64,000 nt of DNA from Chiua virens. Its lineage: Eukaryota > Basidiomycota > Agaricomycetes > Boletales > Boletaceae. Positions 11,549 through 24,178 of this stretch are shown here, in pieces. Location of the stretch: contig JAHNUO010000019.1 in NCBI GenBank assembly GCA_019787685.1, positions 1 to 64,000 of the forward strand, written 5' to 3'. Position 1 is the stretch's first letter; each line of letters starts with the position of its first letter. The notes under the pieces are model-generated. The model was not told the origin of the DNA and made no database searches. It saw nothing but the letters and a program-made list of their open reading frames with translations. Position numbers and translations under genes: made by a program.

Positions 11549-11635
11549 GGCCTACCTTGCGTATCGTCGACCCAGCACCCAACACAACCTCAGCCAGTTT
11601 ACTCAGTTCCAGCACCATACTCCTCCTTCACCGTC

Positions 11636-12092
11636 ATGATTAGCAAACCAACCGTTGTTGTCACCGTGCTCGCACTTGCTGCTGCCGTCCTTGCTCTCCC
11701 CGAGCCAATGTTTCAGTGCCACGTTGGATCCCCCCAGTGTTGTCACAGCTGGCGGGACGTCAACACCTTTGAACCCGGCATGATGCCCCCGCCTGGCCTG
11801 CCGGGTTTTGACCACGGGATGCCCGACGGCCATATCGGCTTTGCTTGCAAGGCTGTCCAAAATGAGATGAGCTGGTGGGTCACCTTTTTAACCGTGAAGG
11901 CTTACATAACTAATCGTTTTCATGCTAGTGGTGACTCGCACACACCACCTCTCTGCTGTGAAATGAATAACTTCGGTACGTGATATGAGCACCTCTTCTC
12001 TTCTCCACTGCTCCACTGAAACCGACACTTACTATTTTATGGCAGGTGGCATCCTTACGTTTGGGTGCACCCAAGCCAAACCGGGGTATTAA
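11636..12092 (+). CDS. Class I hydrophobin (hyd6)
   Basis: Secreted hydrophobin of 110 residues. Exons are 11636-11874, 11929-11975 and 12046-12092. The signal peptide is MISKPTVVVTVLALAAAVLA. The mature part has C-x6-CC, the same Met/Pro/Gly loop as hyd2, Cys4, splice-made Cys5 (TG|T), LCC and a final FGCTQAKPGY. Intron 1 is 54 bp and open, a multiple of three. A 67-bp stretch in exon 1 (11765-11831) is identical to hyd2 (4031-4097), while its flanks differ, so recent sequence exchange is likely. It lacks the YYPP tail of hyd2. Confidence 0.92.
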
Positions 12093-13739
12093 CCACCCAA
12101 ACCCACATATTAATTTATTTCCGTTCAATGTTGTCAATGGGGAGTCTGATTTGGTGGAGAGCGTATTTATATCATTCGTTCCGGATGTTGCGATTGCCTG
12201 AATATATATGATTGAGGTGTCTTTCTTCTCCGAGTCCTGAGTGTGCGAATGACAAATGCAAGGGCTGGAATGCGGGGTGAACAAACGTACCGTTGATTTT
12301 TATCCGTAGTAAGGGGCTTCTTGGTTACTCTGCCAACCATGCTGCGATCATTCAAACAGCTGCGGGGCCACTCCATAAAAACTCTTGCCATCGTTCCAGT
12401 CACTGCGAATGATCTCCTGTCGCCCAGGCTGGCCATCCAAGTCGTGTGAACACAGGACATGGAAAGACAGAAGCAATAAACCTCACGTTTTGCGTGTACA
12501 GTCTCCCGAAGGGAATAAGCCTTCATCCTCCAAGGTGCGTACTATTGCAGTCTCGCAAGTATATCCACCAGCTTATATGAATGTCCTCTCTTCGCCACTG
12601 TTGCTGCTATTTCATATTTCTTGTAAGAGGCTGTCGCTCTCCTCGACGCCAGGTTCAGTCACATGTAGATATGCCAATCTGGGATGTTTGTCACGAAGCG
12701 CGCTGAGTAGTAGCAAGGAATGCGAAGGTTAGTCGTGAGTCCGACATCCTCATGTCTGGGAGACTTGGGTTTAAGCCAGAGAACATATACATCAGCATAA
12801 AAAACGTACCTTGCCAGTCACTCCATGATATGAACCGCGAATCGTTCTTATCCAACGTCAACAAGATCAATGAGCTCCTTCTGAAATTCGTGGACCTCGT
12901 GTGACCGTGTTTGTCTTCACCCAACCATTGGTGTGTGTTAGCGAAGGTGAATCCTGACTAAGACTCTCGAGGAGATCTATATCTGCAGCGCAGCCAAGTA
13001 CCCAAAGCTGAAATACATCCTATCCAGGCACGGCGTCCACGACCTGATGATATGGTTGTAATTATAAGATATTAAACCACAGAGAATCAAATAATCATCG
13101 GCGTACCTTATCCCAACCATGGATTGATGCATCTGTGTAGATTCCCGGAACATGTGCATATCCGCCTGCATCGTCGGAGATGAGCGTAGCTTCTCTGTCT
13201 CGGATGAGCAGGGACCTGGTGTCGAGCCCGGTTGAGCATAGCAGGATGTTTGCTCCCAGCCTCAGTCATAGAGCCTGCGCGGATTATAATGCGCTTGCTT
13301 GGCTCTGGTACTTTCAACATCGCATATCGCCGCTCCAGATCTCTTGGGCCATGCTTCTCCACTCATGAACATACAACGTGTGAGATTTGATTCAGCTCAT
13401 TTTGTGGCGGAATGGTGCGACTTGAAGATGGCAATCAAAGTGACGTGGTCGTAAATGTTAGGACCAAGGCCAAATATAAACAAATACTCTTGCGGAGCGG
13501 ACACACTAGACGTGAGGCCAGCGCTATCTTCACTGCATTGTCACTTTGCGTATGCCTACAAGCTCATCACCTGTATAGCACTCCAGCATCGTTCTTGCAC
13601 GGTCCTGATAAGTACCTTCCCTTCAAGCCTATACCTCCCATGTCCTGAGGCCTCAAAGAAGAGCACGCGGAGCGTGACACCAGGGTCCATGTAACAGGTT
13701 CATATCCCATAACGCAGGAGAATATGCGCAAGTCCCGGG
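12093..13739. other. Intergenic, no supported gene
   Basis: Several short open frames occur on both strands but none has a recognisable domain or consistent splice structure. About 13,000-13,260 resembles the region at 4.95-5.15 kb on the minus strand (GTCGTGGACGCCGTGC and the GGTGTCGAGCCCGGTTGAGC versus GGTGTCCGAGTCGAGCCCAC stretch), again an eroded passenger of the module. Confidence 0.4.
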
Positions 13740-14190
13740 CATCTAGACCAATCCTCTATTTGGCGTACTTATAATTGTCAGGGGTTGGAACGTTGATATC
13801 ACATTTAGCCCGCAGGACATTTGTATTGCAATCCAGATAAACTCGTTGCTCGGCTTGTCGGCATGCACACAAATGGTTACTCTGTTGAGCCGGTCCATGG
13901 TCCCTCGCGACGAAAACAAGTATAGTAACAGTATAGTGACGTTCAGTTCATATCCTGCGTCATGAAGGACATTTCCGTGAGTTTCAGTGAAGACAATGTA
14001 GATGGATGCAGCAAAGGTTTTCAGTGAGTTACTTAATAACACAACAAGCTGCGAAGCGATCTGTTGCACTCATTCTTAGCTGTGGTTCAGGCTCAGGCGT
14101 CGCAGACTACAACAGCAGAACTGTACCCATCAATTTTTTCTCGGCCATAGGGCCCTGACTGGATAGGTAATTTAAGAATGGGTCACTGAG
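13740..14190 (-). repeat. Orphan inverted copy of hydrophobin upstream module
   Basis: The reverse complement reads TCTTCACTGAAACTCACGG ... CATGACGCAGG ... CTTGTTTTCGTCGCGAGGGAC ... CAACAGAGTAACCATTT ... CCAACCCCTGACAATTATAAG. This follows, block by block, the plus-strand upstream sequences of hyd8 (about 36,020-36,180) and hyd4 (about 7,780-7,990). No hydrophobin reading frame lies beyond it on the minus strand. It is therefore a rearranged fragment, a sign of past inversion or loss of a gene copy. Confidence 0.7.
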
Positions 14191-17093
14191 GTCGAGTTTC
14201 GAAGTGGCGGCACCAATCGAAGTGGAGTCTGCAAACTATATTTCTGATTGCAGTTCGGCGTCCTGCCAGGGACCCAGATGACATTTGACACTAGGACATG
14301 GCTGGCCAGAACATCGTTCGCGCCGAACGAGACCACAAGAGTGATCTCGAGTCTAGCGATAACGGCAACGTGCCAGGCCTCGCGCTGGTCTATCACCCCC
14401 GCGTGCCTCTTCTTCCTCATCCCCAAAGCAACCATCTTTTACATCAATGTGAATCGACACACAGGTCAGTTTTGAGAATTTCCCAGCGTCTTGCTGATCC
14501 TAGTCACGGTAGGAACGTTTCTGGGTACACTCACAAGAACGCTTAAAAGACATTCAAATTCGCAGGGCACCCACGATCAACCCGGTTGTGATCGTGGTTG
14601 GCAGGGATATGCTCAGCGAGCCCGGTCTGCGGCGGTTTCTTCCAGACTCAAATATCAATGTGCTCAGTTTTGATGGGATGTTGGTTGCTCTGATTGCTCT
14701 CGGGTTGTTGATATTGCCATGGACGAACCAAGCTCGCCCGTGGAAACGAATGACCTGCGATTACGGTCACGCACGATCTTTATCCTGACATGGGCGTCTA
14801 TCTACGTGTACTTTCAGATGCATGCTCGCACCTCGTCCACACTTCGATAGGCGAACCCAATAGATGTCTTCTTCTCTACCGCGCTGTGTACCAGAAACCC
14901 TGTTTGAGCGGTTCAGTCGTGATTGAAAAGGACGTTGAGCATTAGTGATGATGCATTGATGTGGCACATGAGTGTATTGAATGAGCCACGACGGGACGTT
15001 ACTACTTAGCGTGCTTAGACCCTGTGGTTATCGAGTATAACGTGTCACTGTCACCACTCTCATAAACCAGGAGAGGAACAACCTATCCAGTGCTGGTAGC
15101 AGTGTTGGAACTAGGAGATAACGGCTGGATTGTCTTCCGGTGCGCACAGCAATGGCAATATATATTCGAATTCCCTGGAAAAGTTCCTACAATATATATC
15201 TGCTCCTTGATGCACCCTGACCTGTTCATCAGTAGCCTGAAGGATGGCGACTTTGCTTTTCAGACCACCACATAAACACATAAAGGCTTGTTCTCAGGCC
15301 TGGCACTCGTCAATGATACCCATTCAAGTCTTATTTATGCGATAATGAGTCTGCCAGGTCCCTTGCCTACCTACAGTTGACCTCCTATAATGACAATAAC
15401 TTAAGGTGAGAGAGTCTGACACCTTCGGGATCTTGATCTGTTGAAATGGCAATCACAGTGGCGTTCTCAGAAACCCGGATTCACTTGAAGCTTCAAGGAT
15501 CGACACAACTTCAATGAGTTGCACCTTGACGACTATGAAGTAACAACTCGCCGCACTGACAACGTTCCCCGAATAGGTTGGTCCCTAAAGCCTGAGGCTC
15601 GAGGGACATTGTAGGAGACCTCTCACGTCCAGTCTCTGCTGCTCTTCTTACGACAGGCTACTAATAGTATCGCATATATATGTACGTCATGCTATAAAGC
15701 CTTGTTTACCTCCTACATATGGCATGATGGCAATACGGTGAGCAAGAGACTGCGCAGTGACGTCAACGATGTCACGGCGCTACATTGCGACATCCTCAGA
15801 AATCCTGACCCGTTGAAATATTGGCATTCCCCAGCATCAAGCTTCAAGGATCAGAAATCAGAGTCTTTTTAATACACATAGGGCCACTTGTAGTTCCCAC
15901 GCTTACAACCAATTGAGAATCGATCTCTTTGGACACCACACAGCAATCCGTTCAGAAACCCTGACATAATACCACACAACACCTGCCACTAGTAAGGGCT
16001 CTTTCCAACCCAAATACTTGTCATTTGGTTTGACGTGGGCATTGACTATGGATATCCCATTGTGGAATACGACAACTTGAAGAAGTCACGGTACCTATTT
16101 TCATCTGGGAAACGTTAGGGAAACGATTTGGTAAGTAATCACTCGGAGGAACGCGTACACCCTGAGGTATATGCCTCAAACTGTGCAGTTGAATTAAGGC
16201 GACGGTTAAAATGAGTTATGGATGACTCGGACCGACCAACGCGAGTGATAGTACTGCGAAAGGCAAGGCAAAAGCAGGGCGCAAGTGAGGAAAGCAAAAA
16301 CTAGTAGAATAGAACGACACAAGGTTCCCTACAAATTGACAGTGGTGGTGGCAAATCCATAATAAAAGGAAGCATACGGACAATCGGCCAGGGTTCCACC
16401 TTCTCACGAGCATCCTTGTTGAGACCTGGTGGCCTGATGTTTGCGGTTGGCTCAATGGGTAGCGACAACGGACAACGGTATTTTGGATGGGTGCTATTCA
16501 TGGGATTGCTTGGAGCAATGGCTGAGGGTATTGTCAAAATGTCCACATAAGATGTGGCCAAAGGTCAATCCAATCATTCTCTAGGAAGAGCGGCCTGAGG
16601 ACGTGGGAACCATGGTTGCGGACGTGCAAGAATGGGCGCGTGAGGCTGACCAGGCAGAGTGGCAAGGATGGGACTGAGAAAGTTTTAACAGCTTCTGGAG
16701 AGCTCTATGACATTTCATACCTACTAGAATCCAAATATATGTTACGACCAGCTCAGGAGAGCCCTATGCACGGCTAGCGCTACGACGGGAGGTGAAGAGA
16801 CCGCTTGTTCTTGTAATATTGTGTTCGATGCGAAGATTGCATCACAAAACGGAGCGCTTACATAATCGTAGGTACATGATCGTTCACTGTACCCCAGTTT
16901 TGCCAATTGCTAAGGCAGGGATCTAGGATACCATCAATCGTTTTCCGGTTTGCACAGTCCAACTTGCACTGACAAAGTCCGATGCATGAGGCCTTGAGGG
17001 CCAAGGTCGGTCTGCCGCACAACCTGCCGCTCCTCTTATGACAGATCAATATTACATCTATATACTATATAGTATACGTGTAAAGCCTTGTGT
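14191..17093. repeat. Module remnants left of the transposon
   Basis: No intact gene is supported. The plus strand at 14,248-14,475 and 14,588-14,788 has open frames with hydrophobic stretches, but I do not recognise them. About 14,760-14,960 repeats 5,240-5,440. About 15,300-15,860 contains the pre-hydrophobin block twice (around 15,405-15,520 and 15,735-15,860). The AT-rich stretch 17,040-17,090 resembles 15,670-15,710. The expected hydrophobin downstream is now displaced by the insertion, and the module resumes at 31,453. Confidence 0.45.
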
Positions 17094-17100
17094 ACCCTGG
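17094..17100. repeat. Target-site duplication, left
   Basis: ACCCTGG directly abuts the left transposon end. The same 7 bp abuts the right end at 31446-31452. Confidence 0.8.
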
Positions 17101-17900
17101 CACTTCAGTCACCTACTTAAGGGTACCTCTTAGGTCCTTCTTTCTCTATCTTGGGTCTGACCTAAGAGGCACTTATAGGGGGGGAATTCCCAACAGTAAG
17201 GGCAAAGTGAATGCCCAAGGGCATTTGTATGTCACTCAAGTGATCTTCCCAAAGCAATTCCCAAAGGATATTCCCAATGCCCATTGGGAATTCCCAATAT
17301 GGGGTGTCAGGGGTCCTCAGAGGCCTGCTTTACCATAATTGTAATATAGAGTGCTGTGTAACCATAATTAATATCTGTGTGCACATATAGAGTACCCCCC
17401 CATTCCTCTAATTCTAGCATCATGAAGTTGTTTGCCTGATTCATAACCCACCTGTTTGTGCAGATTGAGTACCCCTGAGGCTCTTCCTCCAATTCTGGCA
17501 TTATGAAGTTGTTCACCTGATTCATAACCCACCTGTTTGTGCAGATTGAGTATCCCCTTCTTCCTCCAATCCTAGCACTATGAAGTTGTTTACCCGATTC
17601 ATAACCCACCTATTTGTGCAGATTGAGTACCCCCCTCTTCCTCCAATCCTAGCACTTTGAAGTTGTTTACCCAATTCATAACTCACCTGTTTGTGCAGAT
17701 TGAGTACCCCCCTCTTCCTCCAATCCTAGCACTATGAAGTTGTTCACCCAATTCATAACCCACCTGTTTGTGCAGATTAAGTATCCTCCCTCATGACTAT
17801 GGGAATTCCCAATGAGTATGGATGGTGGCCAGGGGAATTCCCCAAGCACTCTGGGAACTCCCCAAGTCCTCTGGGAGTTCCCATTGAGTATGGATGGTAG
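17101..17900. repeat. Left terminal inverted repeat
   Basis: Matches the reverse complement of about 30640-31445. The outermost ~300 bp appear identical or nearly so by eye. Farther in, length differences occur in the tandem units. The inner limit is approximate. Confidence 0.8.
17440..17790. repeat. Tandem repeat, ~75-bp units, left end
   Basis: Five units share CATAACCCACCTGTTTGTGC, then AGATTGAGTA and CCTCCAATCCTAGCACT, ending GAAGTTGTT. An inverted set of five lies at about 30760-31130. The open frames over these units come from the repeat and are not taken as genes. Confidence 0.8.
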
Positions 17901-18760
17901 CTAGGGGAATTCCCTAGGTACTCTGGGAAATCCCACTGGATATGGATGGTAGTCAGGGGAATTCCCTCAAGTGCTTTGGGAATTCCCTGTGAATATGGAT
18001 GGTGGCTAGGGGAATTCCCACAGGTACTCTGGGAATTCCCAGTGAGTATAGATGGTGGCTAGGGGAATTCCCTAAAGTACTCACTGAGTATAGATGGTGG
18101 CTAGGGGACTTCCCCAATACTCTGGGAATTCCCAGTGTGTATAGATAGTGGCTAGGGGAATTCCCTAAAGTACTCTGGGAATTCCCACTGAGTATAGATG
18201 GTGACTAGGGGAATTCCCTAAAGTACTCTGGGAATTCCCACTGAGTATAGATGGTGACTAGGGGAATTCCCTAGCACTCTGGGAATTCCCAGTGAGTATA
18301 GATGGTGACTAGGGGAATTCCCTAAAGTACTCTGGGAATTCCCAGTGAGTATAGATGGTGACTAGGGGAATTCCCTAGCACTCTGGGAATTCCCAGTGTG
18401 TATAGATGGTGGCTAGGGGAATTCCCACTGAGTATAGATGGTAGCTAGGGGAATTCCCCCAATACTCTGGGAATTCCCACTGGGTATGGATGGTGGCTAG
18501 GGGAATTCCCTAAAGTACTCTGGGAATTCCCAGTGTGTATAGATGGTGGCTAGGGGAATTCCCTAGCACTCTGGGAATTCCCAGTGAGTATAGATAGTAA
18601 CTAGGGGAATTCCCTAAAGTACTCTGGGAATTCCCACTGAGTATAGATGGTAGCTAGGGGAATTCCCCCAATACTCTGGGAATTCCCACTGGGTATAGAT
18701 GGTAGTCAGGGGAATTCCACAAGCACTCTCAGAAGAAATCCCCAAGCACTATGAATGGTG
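17798..18760. repeat. Subterminal array with palindrome GGGAATTCCC, left
   Basis: About eighteen units of roughly 50-60 bp share CTAGGGGAATTCCCT, then AGTACTCTGGGAATTCCCA and CTGAGTATAGATGGTGG. The core GGGAATTCCC is a perfect palindrome. The right-hand counterpart (30418-30745) is shorter. Dense subterminal repeats are typical binding sites for transposases of large DNA elements, which is the inferred role here. Confidence 0.85.
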
Positions 18761-18977
18761 GTTGGGGGGATTCTCCTAACACTTGGGAATTCCAAGACAC
18801 TGGATGGTAGCAATCACTGATCACTTAACTCTCCTCACCACATATACAAAGTCATTATCTTGCATATAAAGTTGATACTTGCTTTCCTCAGTGGCTACCA
18901 TTAGATCATTCACAAGGCAACACTATTCATGTAATCATTGATACTACAAGTAAAGTCTGAATGGTATGTACCATAGC

Positions 18978-21900
18978 TCAGTCATAGTAGGTATCATAGT
19001 AATGTCTAGCAGTATCTGACAAATCCTCATATTCATCAGCACTGCCCACTTCCACATATTGTGCACGAGATGGGCCTGCAACAGGAGAAACATCACGAAG
19101 AACATGAGTTCTCCTCTGGTATGATGGTGAACGTGAATGACGCATTCCCTGCAATGATCTGCCAACAACATGACGGCGAGGAGGTTCGTGACGAGGATAA
19201 ACTCGGGATACCTCAGAACGGTACCGAGCTGAACCCTGACCAACAGGACGTGATTCTTGATATGCATCTTGGTGGAAATTTCTGGATGTCAAACATGGTT
19301 ACAACAGTGACAAATACAATCCTATACTACAAAACAAACATACCCTGGACGAGTGGCTACCAAATTTTGAGGTGGCACATGATGGCGAGGGATCTTGACC
19401 ACATGAGCATTAGATTGTCTAAACACTATGAGTCATGTCAAATTACTGAATGACTAGATAGCTTACAATTGCCGATGTGCCCGCTGGGGATGCAATTCCT
19501 ATGACACTTAATATTGAACAGATAAAATAAATATTACAAGGCATACTCACTTGGGGGTCTAGCCTTGCATGCTTTGGTCCAGTATGTTCCCCAAGGAACC
19601 GCCCCTCTTCATCACGAGGATGCTTGCGTGAGTTTAAGCTGGACTTCGAACGAGGTCCAGGTAGGGACTCCACATGATCACGACGAGGTTGCTTATCCTG
19701 GGCCTTTTTACGAGCTACAAAAGGAGTGTGTTCACGTGAAGAGAGTGATGGACTGGAGGAGTGGCTTGATGGTGCTTCAGGGGGAATGCTGACATCACGA
19801 GGAACATCCTGAAGGAACTTGCGGCATTGCCTGAGGACGCATGTTGCTTGTGATGCTGTATCAGTAACAAGTGGTATGTTGAACATTCTAGGATCACTGT
19901 TCTCCAACCAAGAGCACCATTCTATAATACAGAAGGTAAGCAAGAAACCAAAGGACACAACTAAGACTTACCCGGTAACCATCTCCCGACCAACACCTCA
20001 ACATCCGGAGTTTCCAGATGGCGCTGCTTGTTCTTCACTTTCATAAACCTTCTTTTACCTGCATTTGGTACAATGTGGCGTGTATGGAGCCCCGGAATGT
20101 GTTTCTTGAGATAAGGTCCAACAACAGCAATGAGTTCATCAATCGTGGCATTGTGAGGTACCCACGAAGGAGGACTGGGAACACCAACAGGCCAGTTGGT
20201 AATGGTTAACTTATGTCGATATAGGAGATCATCGAATGATTGCCACCGAACATTCTTGCCATCTGTACAACCAAACCCCTCTGTGGTGTGTGAGCATCAT
20301 CATTAAAAGAATACAAGAAACTTACTGATATTTTTGCCCATCATCACTGGCACAATACGCCGAAGCCAATCACGGAAACCCTCAGTTGTTCCACGTTCAA
20401 ATTCGTCATCGATGTTTGATATGTCACGCACGTCCACATTGATATCAATGTTAGGGACAGGAATAGTCATAGCAGGATCAATCTCTTTATATCTGAATAA
20501 TCCACAGTAAATGAAAAGGGTGGAAAAAGATGGTGGACGACGCACTTGATCACAGTTGTGACATAATCCAACCACTTAGCCAGCTGTATTTCATGGGTGT
20601 TGATTAACTCCCGGGCGAAGGTAGATCCCCCAAACCAACCAGCGGCATGGCGTGCAGATGGGTCATGGCCTTTGTAAACCACCATACCAATGACTTCTAC
20701 ACCTTCTAGGCGACTCCAGCCAGATGCCTGCATGAATGGCTGATAAGTGAATAAAGTACAACATCGAGGCTCAACACTCACTCCTTTTGCAAATTGCTCA
20801 CGGGCTTCTGCAATCAGTGCAGCTAGAGATTTTGCAGAGAGTTCCCCTTCTCTAACAATGGCAGTTCCATGTTCTCTTATGTCCTTCCACAACTCAGGAT
20901 GTTCTTCTTCATCACCATGTGTTTCGTAGTGCTCTTTTTGTCGAGAGCGATAATCTTTGACACTCTCTGTCTGGGAGTCAATACTAGAAAGCTAATGAGA
21001 GCATTGCACTTACCATCCTTGGCAATGGGGTGGCAGAATGCGTACCACTTTTGGTGAAGATTCCATCGCTGCTCAGCTCGGGTAGCAAGCTTCTTGAGAC
21101 CCGCTTCCTCGAGGATCCGCTGAACAGGCTTGCCGTACTGCACTGCTAAGGCTTTGATATCCTTCATGACACTATCACCAAGTTCATGGGCTTTTCGACA
21201 TGCCTCATCAGGTAAGGGGCCGGGACGGTGAATCGCTTTGCCCTTTGCCCCTAACATATTGGAACATTTGTCCTCGTCATTCAAATCATCGGGCTGATCG
21301 ACTGGCTCAGCATGATTTGGGTCCTCATCATCTGATGCCGGAAAAATCAGTGGATCGTCGTCTGGGGGTTGTGGTATATCGTAGTGTGGGGAACTCGGTT
21401 GGAGCCTGCGGCGATGGATAGTAGCCAATTTCTTCTTGAACTGCGAGACTCGCAACGCAGTTTCACTTCGCTCCGGTGCTTGTTGTAACTCGTCCTGATC
21501 TTCTGGCAGCCAATCAGCATCATCGTTGCTCGACTCATCTGTGAAGACTTTAAATAATTAAACAGGATTGAACGAGGTAGAACGTGCCATTTTGTTGCTG
21601 CACTTCCTGCAGCTCATCCGGTTTCCAGTCGTCGTCGTCATCGTCGCCTGACCCATCTGCCAACATAGTAAATCACAGGGCCGGATTTGAATATGGTGGA
21701 ACTTACCATGGTGGAGGTCGTTATCATCTGTGTTGTCCACATTTTCAACGATGCAGTCATTCTGGGACTGATCTTTCAGAGCAGTACCTGTCGTTTATAT
21801 TTGATCAATATATCCTGGCATCTTGATACGAAAGGGTTACCTTTTCTGCGCGTCCTCGCAGGCCGCTCATCCACTACCTCGTGATTGGTTGCATCGCAGT

Positions 21901-22231
21901 GGAGGTCATCTCCTTGCCCACTATCTTCATCAGGCTCCTGTTCTCCCTCGAGAAAGAGAGCTTGCGGTAAATCTTCCTTCGTATGGTCATCCTGAAACCT
22001 TTCATCACCTCATCATGGCACAAAACATCCGACCTTTTACCTGTGGAGTCGGTGACTTTTTTGGGCGCCTAATCAACGATTTGGTCCGAGCATCATTCCG
22101 CTGTAGATAGCACGAATTTAATACCAAACCTTCGTTAGGCATACGAAACGCACCGTCGGTTTAATGAACTTGTGAGCCAGTTTTGCACGACGGGTTGGTC
22201 GTCCAGTCGGAGGGGGTGATGTGGACGGCAT
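18978..22231 (-). CDS. Transposon-encoded acidic protein, multi-exon, unknown function
   Basis: The start at 22231 (MPSTSPPPTGRPTRRAKLAH) opens a basic N-terminus, followed by a long acidic region (for example DGSGDDDDDDWKPDELQ). A conserved-looking core includes RWNLHQKWYAFCHPIAKD, GHDPSARHAAGWFGG, LTITNWPVGVPSPPSWVPHN and TPDVEVLVGRWLPG. The C-terminal part is Ser/Arg-rich and ends HYYDTYYD. Reading across ordinary GT-AG introns keeps the frame open. I do not recognise a named domain. Proteins of this look accompany KDZ-type elements in Agaricomycetes, but that is recollection, not a search. It diverges from the companion gene at 24179. GACTTCGTGTC motifs lie just upstream (22255-22370). 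Internal exon edges are approximate. Confidence 0.7.
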
Positions 22232-22249
22232 CTCGGATAAGAAAACGAA

Positions 22250-22370
22250 GCCGTTGTTGACAACGAAGTCGCAGTGAAGAAAACCTTGACACGAAGTCTA
22301 AGGGAAAACGAACCAGACACGAAGTCTGGACGGTTGAAAAAGCTGACACGAAGTCGCGCTGAAATCAAAG
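22250..22370 (-). promoter_or_regulatory. GACTTCGTGTC repeats upstream of the minus gene
   Basis: Read on the minus strand, GACTTCGTGTCA or a close form occurs at 22344-22355, 22316-22326 and 22287-22298, with a partial copy near 22260. The same motif in sense orientation lies upstream of both other genes of the element. Confidence 0.6.
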
Positions 22371-23021
22371 GGAAAGCTGGGACATGGAATGGCTCCAAGT
22401 CATCGGAATATAAGCTCTTCACGATGAGACCCTGTTGGTAATCGATGGGGATAACGAGGGCAGAATAAATGAAATCGAATCCTCCTAGATAAGCTTCAAC
22501 GTAAAAACAACGCCATAGCGATTTACCTAAATGATGGGACTATGAATAACCATGGTTGAGTTTTCAATGGCTTCGGAGGAGCCATTCTGGGCATAGTAAT
22601 ATGAACGATAGGCTACCTCATTTGGATCATTCAGTGCTCGCCAGCCATAAGAAGGCTTACCTAGTTACGAAGAATCGCTCTACAGCCATTAATTTCAGTC
22701 ACGGGATCGATGGGCCTTTATTCTGAAACAGACAGCATGGGCTAGAATGTCGCGAAAGCTGATGAACAATGAACTCACGAGACGAGACGGTGCAGGGCCA
22801 CTCATTGATAAAATCCCTCCACTACTCATAGAACGCACGGACGCTAAGTGATCAAGAACGGTATGAGTTAGGTTTAATGGAAATTGGTGGTCGATGAACT
22901 CACGATGGGCGGTAGAGGTCCGTTCTTTGATAAAGGATGCCCACCACTCATGAAAACCATACTAGATGCACAAGAACGGCATCTGTTGCACTTAATCATC
23001 ATCTGTGGGTTGAAGAAAACA
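22371..23021. other. Transposon leader region, minus side
   Basis: No coding frame accepted. Three spaced copies of a stretch containing GATGAACTCAC(G/C) occur (about 22,770, 22,890 and 23,020). They could be 5' untranslated exons or spliced leader introns of the minus gene. Confidence 0.35.
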
Positions 23022-23927
23022 ATGAATGAACTCACCGAAGCGTAGGTAGTTGATTTGTGGTTAGAGGGTTGCGAGAACGAACGATTGTACCTGCTGGAAG
23101 ACGTGAAGAATTAGTGGGAGGAATAAGAAAGATGGAATGAAAAATGCGTACCAAACGTCGATGAGAGTTGCGCGGGATTCAAGAGAGGTTCACCCTCGAA
23201 CGGTCTTCAACCCCGTTGGTGATACTTCCGTAGACGGTGACACCGGGGCGACCGTAAGGACACGAAGTCCTAAGGGTGCTTCAGCTCAGAGACGCGTAGT
23301 CAACTGAGCGAAGATTGAAAGGCACGAAGCCAATCAAGATCTTGAGGAGACGAGTCACGACGCATGCTGATGGGGGTGGGAGGGAAACACTTTGTGTGTT
23401 AAACGCGGACATTGTTCGTGGATGTGGGAAATGTTGACCACATTTGGAATGGTCCAACGCGGACATTGTGCGTGGACGTGGGAAACGTTGACCACATTTG
23501 GAATGACCGTTGGGAATTCCCATTGGGAATTCCCCACGACTTTCGCTCTACCCTTTCACCGTTCAACGTTTCAACGTCAAGAACCACCTCTACAAGACCT
23601 TTCAGGATTTTGATTGGCTTCGTGCCTTTCAATCTTCGCTCAGTTGACTACGCGTCTCTGAGCTGAAGCACCCTTAGGACTTCGTGTCCTTACGGTCGCC
23701 CCGGTGTCACCGTCTACGGAAGTATCACCAACGGGGTTGAAGACCGTTTCGAGGGTGAACCTCTCTTGAATCCCGCGCAACTCTCGTCGACGTTTGGTAC
23801 GCATTTTTCATTCCATCTTTCTTATTCCTCCCACTAATTCTTCACGTCTTCCAGCAGGTACAATCGTTCGTTCTCGCAACCCTCTAACCACAAATCAACT
23901 ACCTACGCTTCGGTGAGTTCATTCATT
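23022..23927. repeat. Central inverted repeat with divergent promoter
   Basis: The left arm (about 23022-23343) is the reverse complement of the right arm (about 23605-23927), with few mismatches. The spacer of about 260 bp holds two 54-bp tandem units (from 23403 and 23457, with GCGGACATTGT and GTTGACCACATTTGGAATG) and a TTGGGAATTCCCATTGGGAATTCC stretch like the end repeats. The divergent genes start on either side, so both probably share this promoter and near-identical transcribed leaders. Each arm includes GACTTCGTGTCC pointing towards its gene (23678-23689 and the complement 23258-23269). Confidence 0.85.
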
Positions 23928-24178
23928 TGTTAAATGCGTTCGCTTCCTCACAATCAATTCCAACGTCAGGCATATTTACATTCACAACCACCTACACTTT
24001 GGTGAGTTCGTTCACTGTTAAATGTATTCGCTTCTTACAATCAATTTTAATGTCGGGCAAATTTATCTCCTATCCCCGCGTGCTAGACGTTTAAGAAAGT
24101 GCATAGATTGTCATCCATTGCCAGTACGCAGCTGATCGTTCTGTTCATCGACAACTAATCAATATCTCATGTTAGATC

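Noticed and set aside
17307..17609. Open frames with repeated MGYESGKQLH-like units at both transposon ends
   Set aside because: They follow the 75-80-bp tandem repeat and occur in several frames; more likely DNA-level repeats than a protein.
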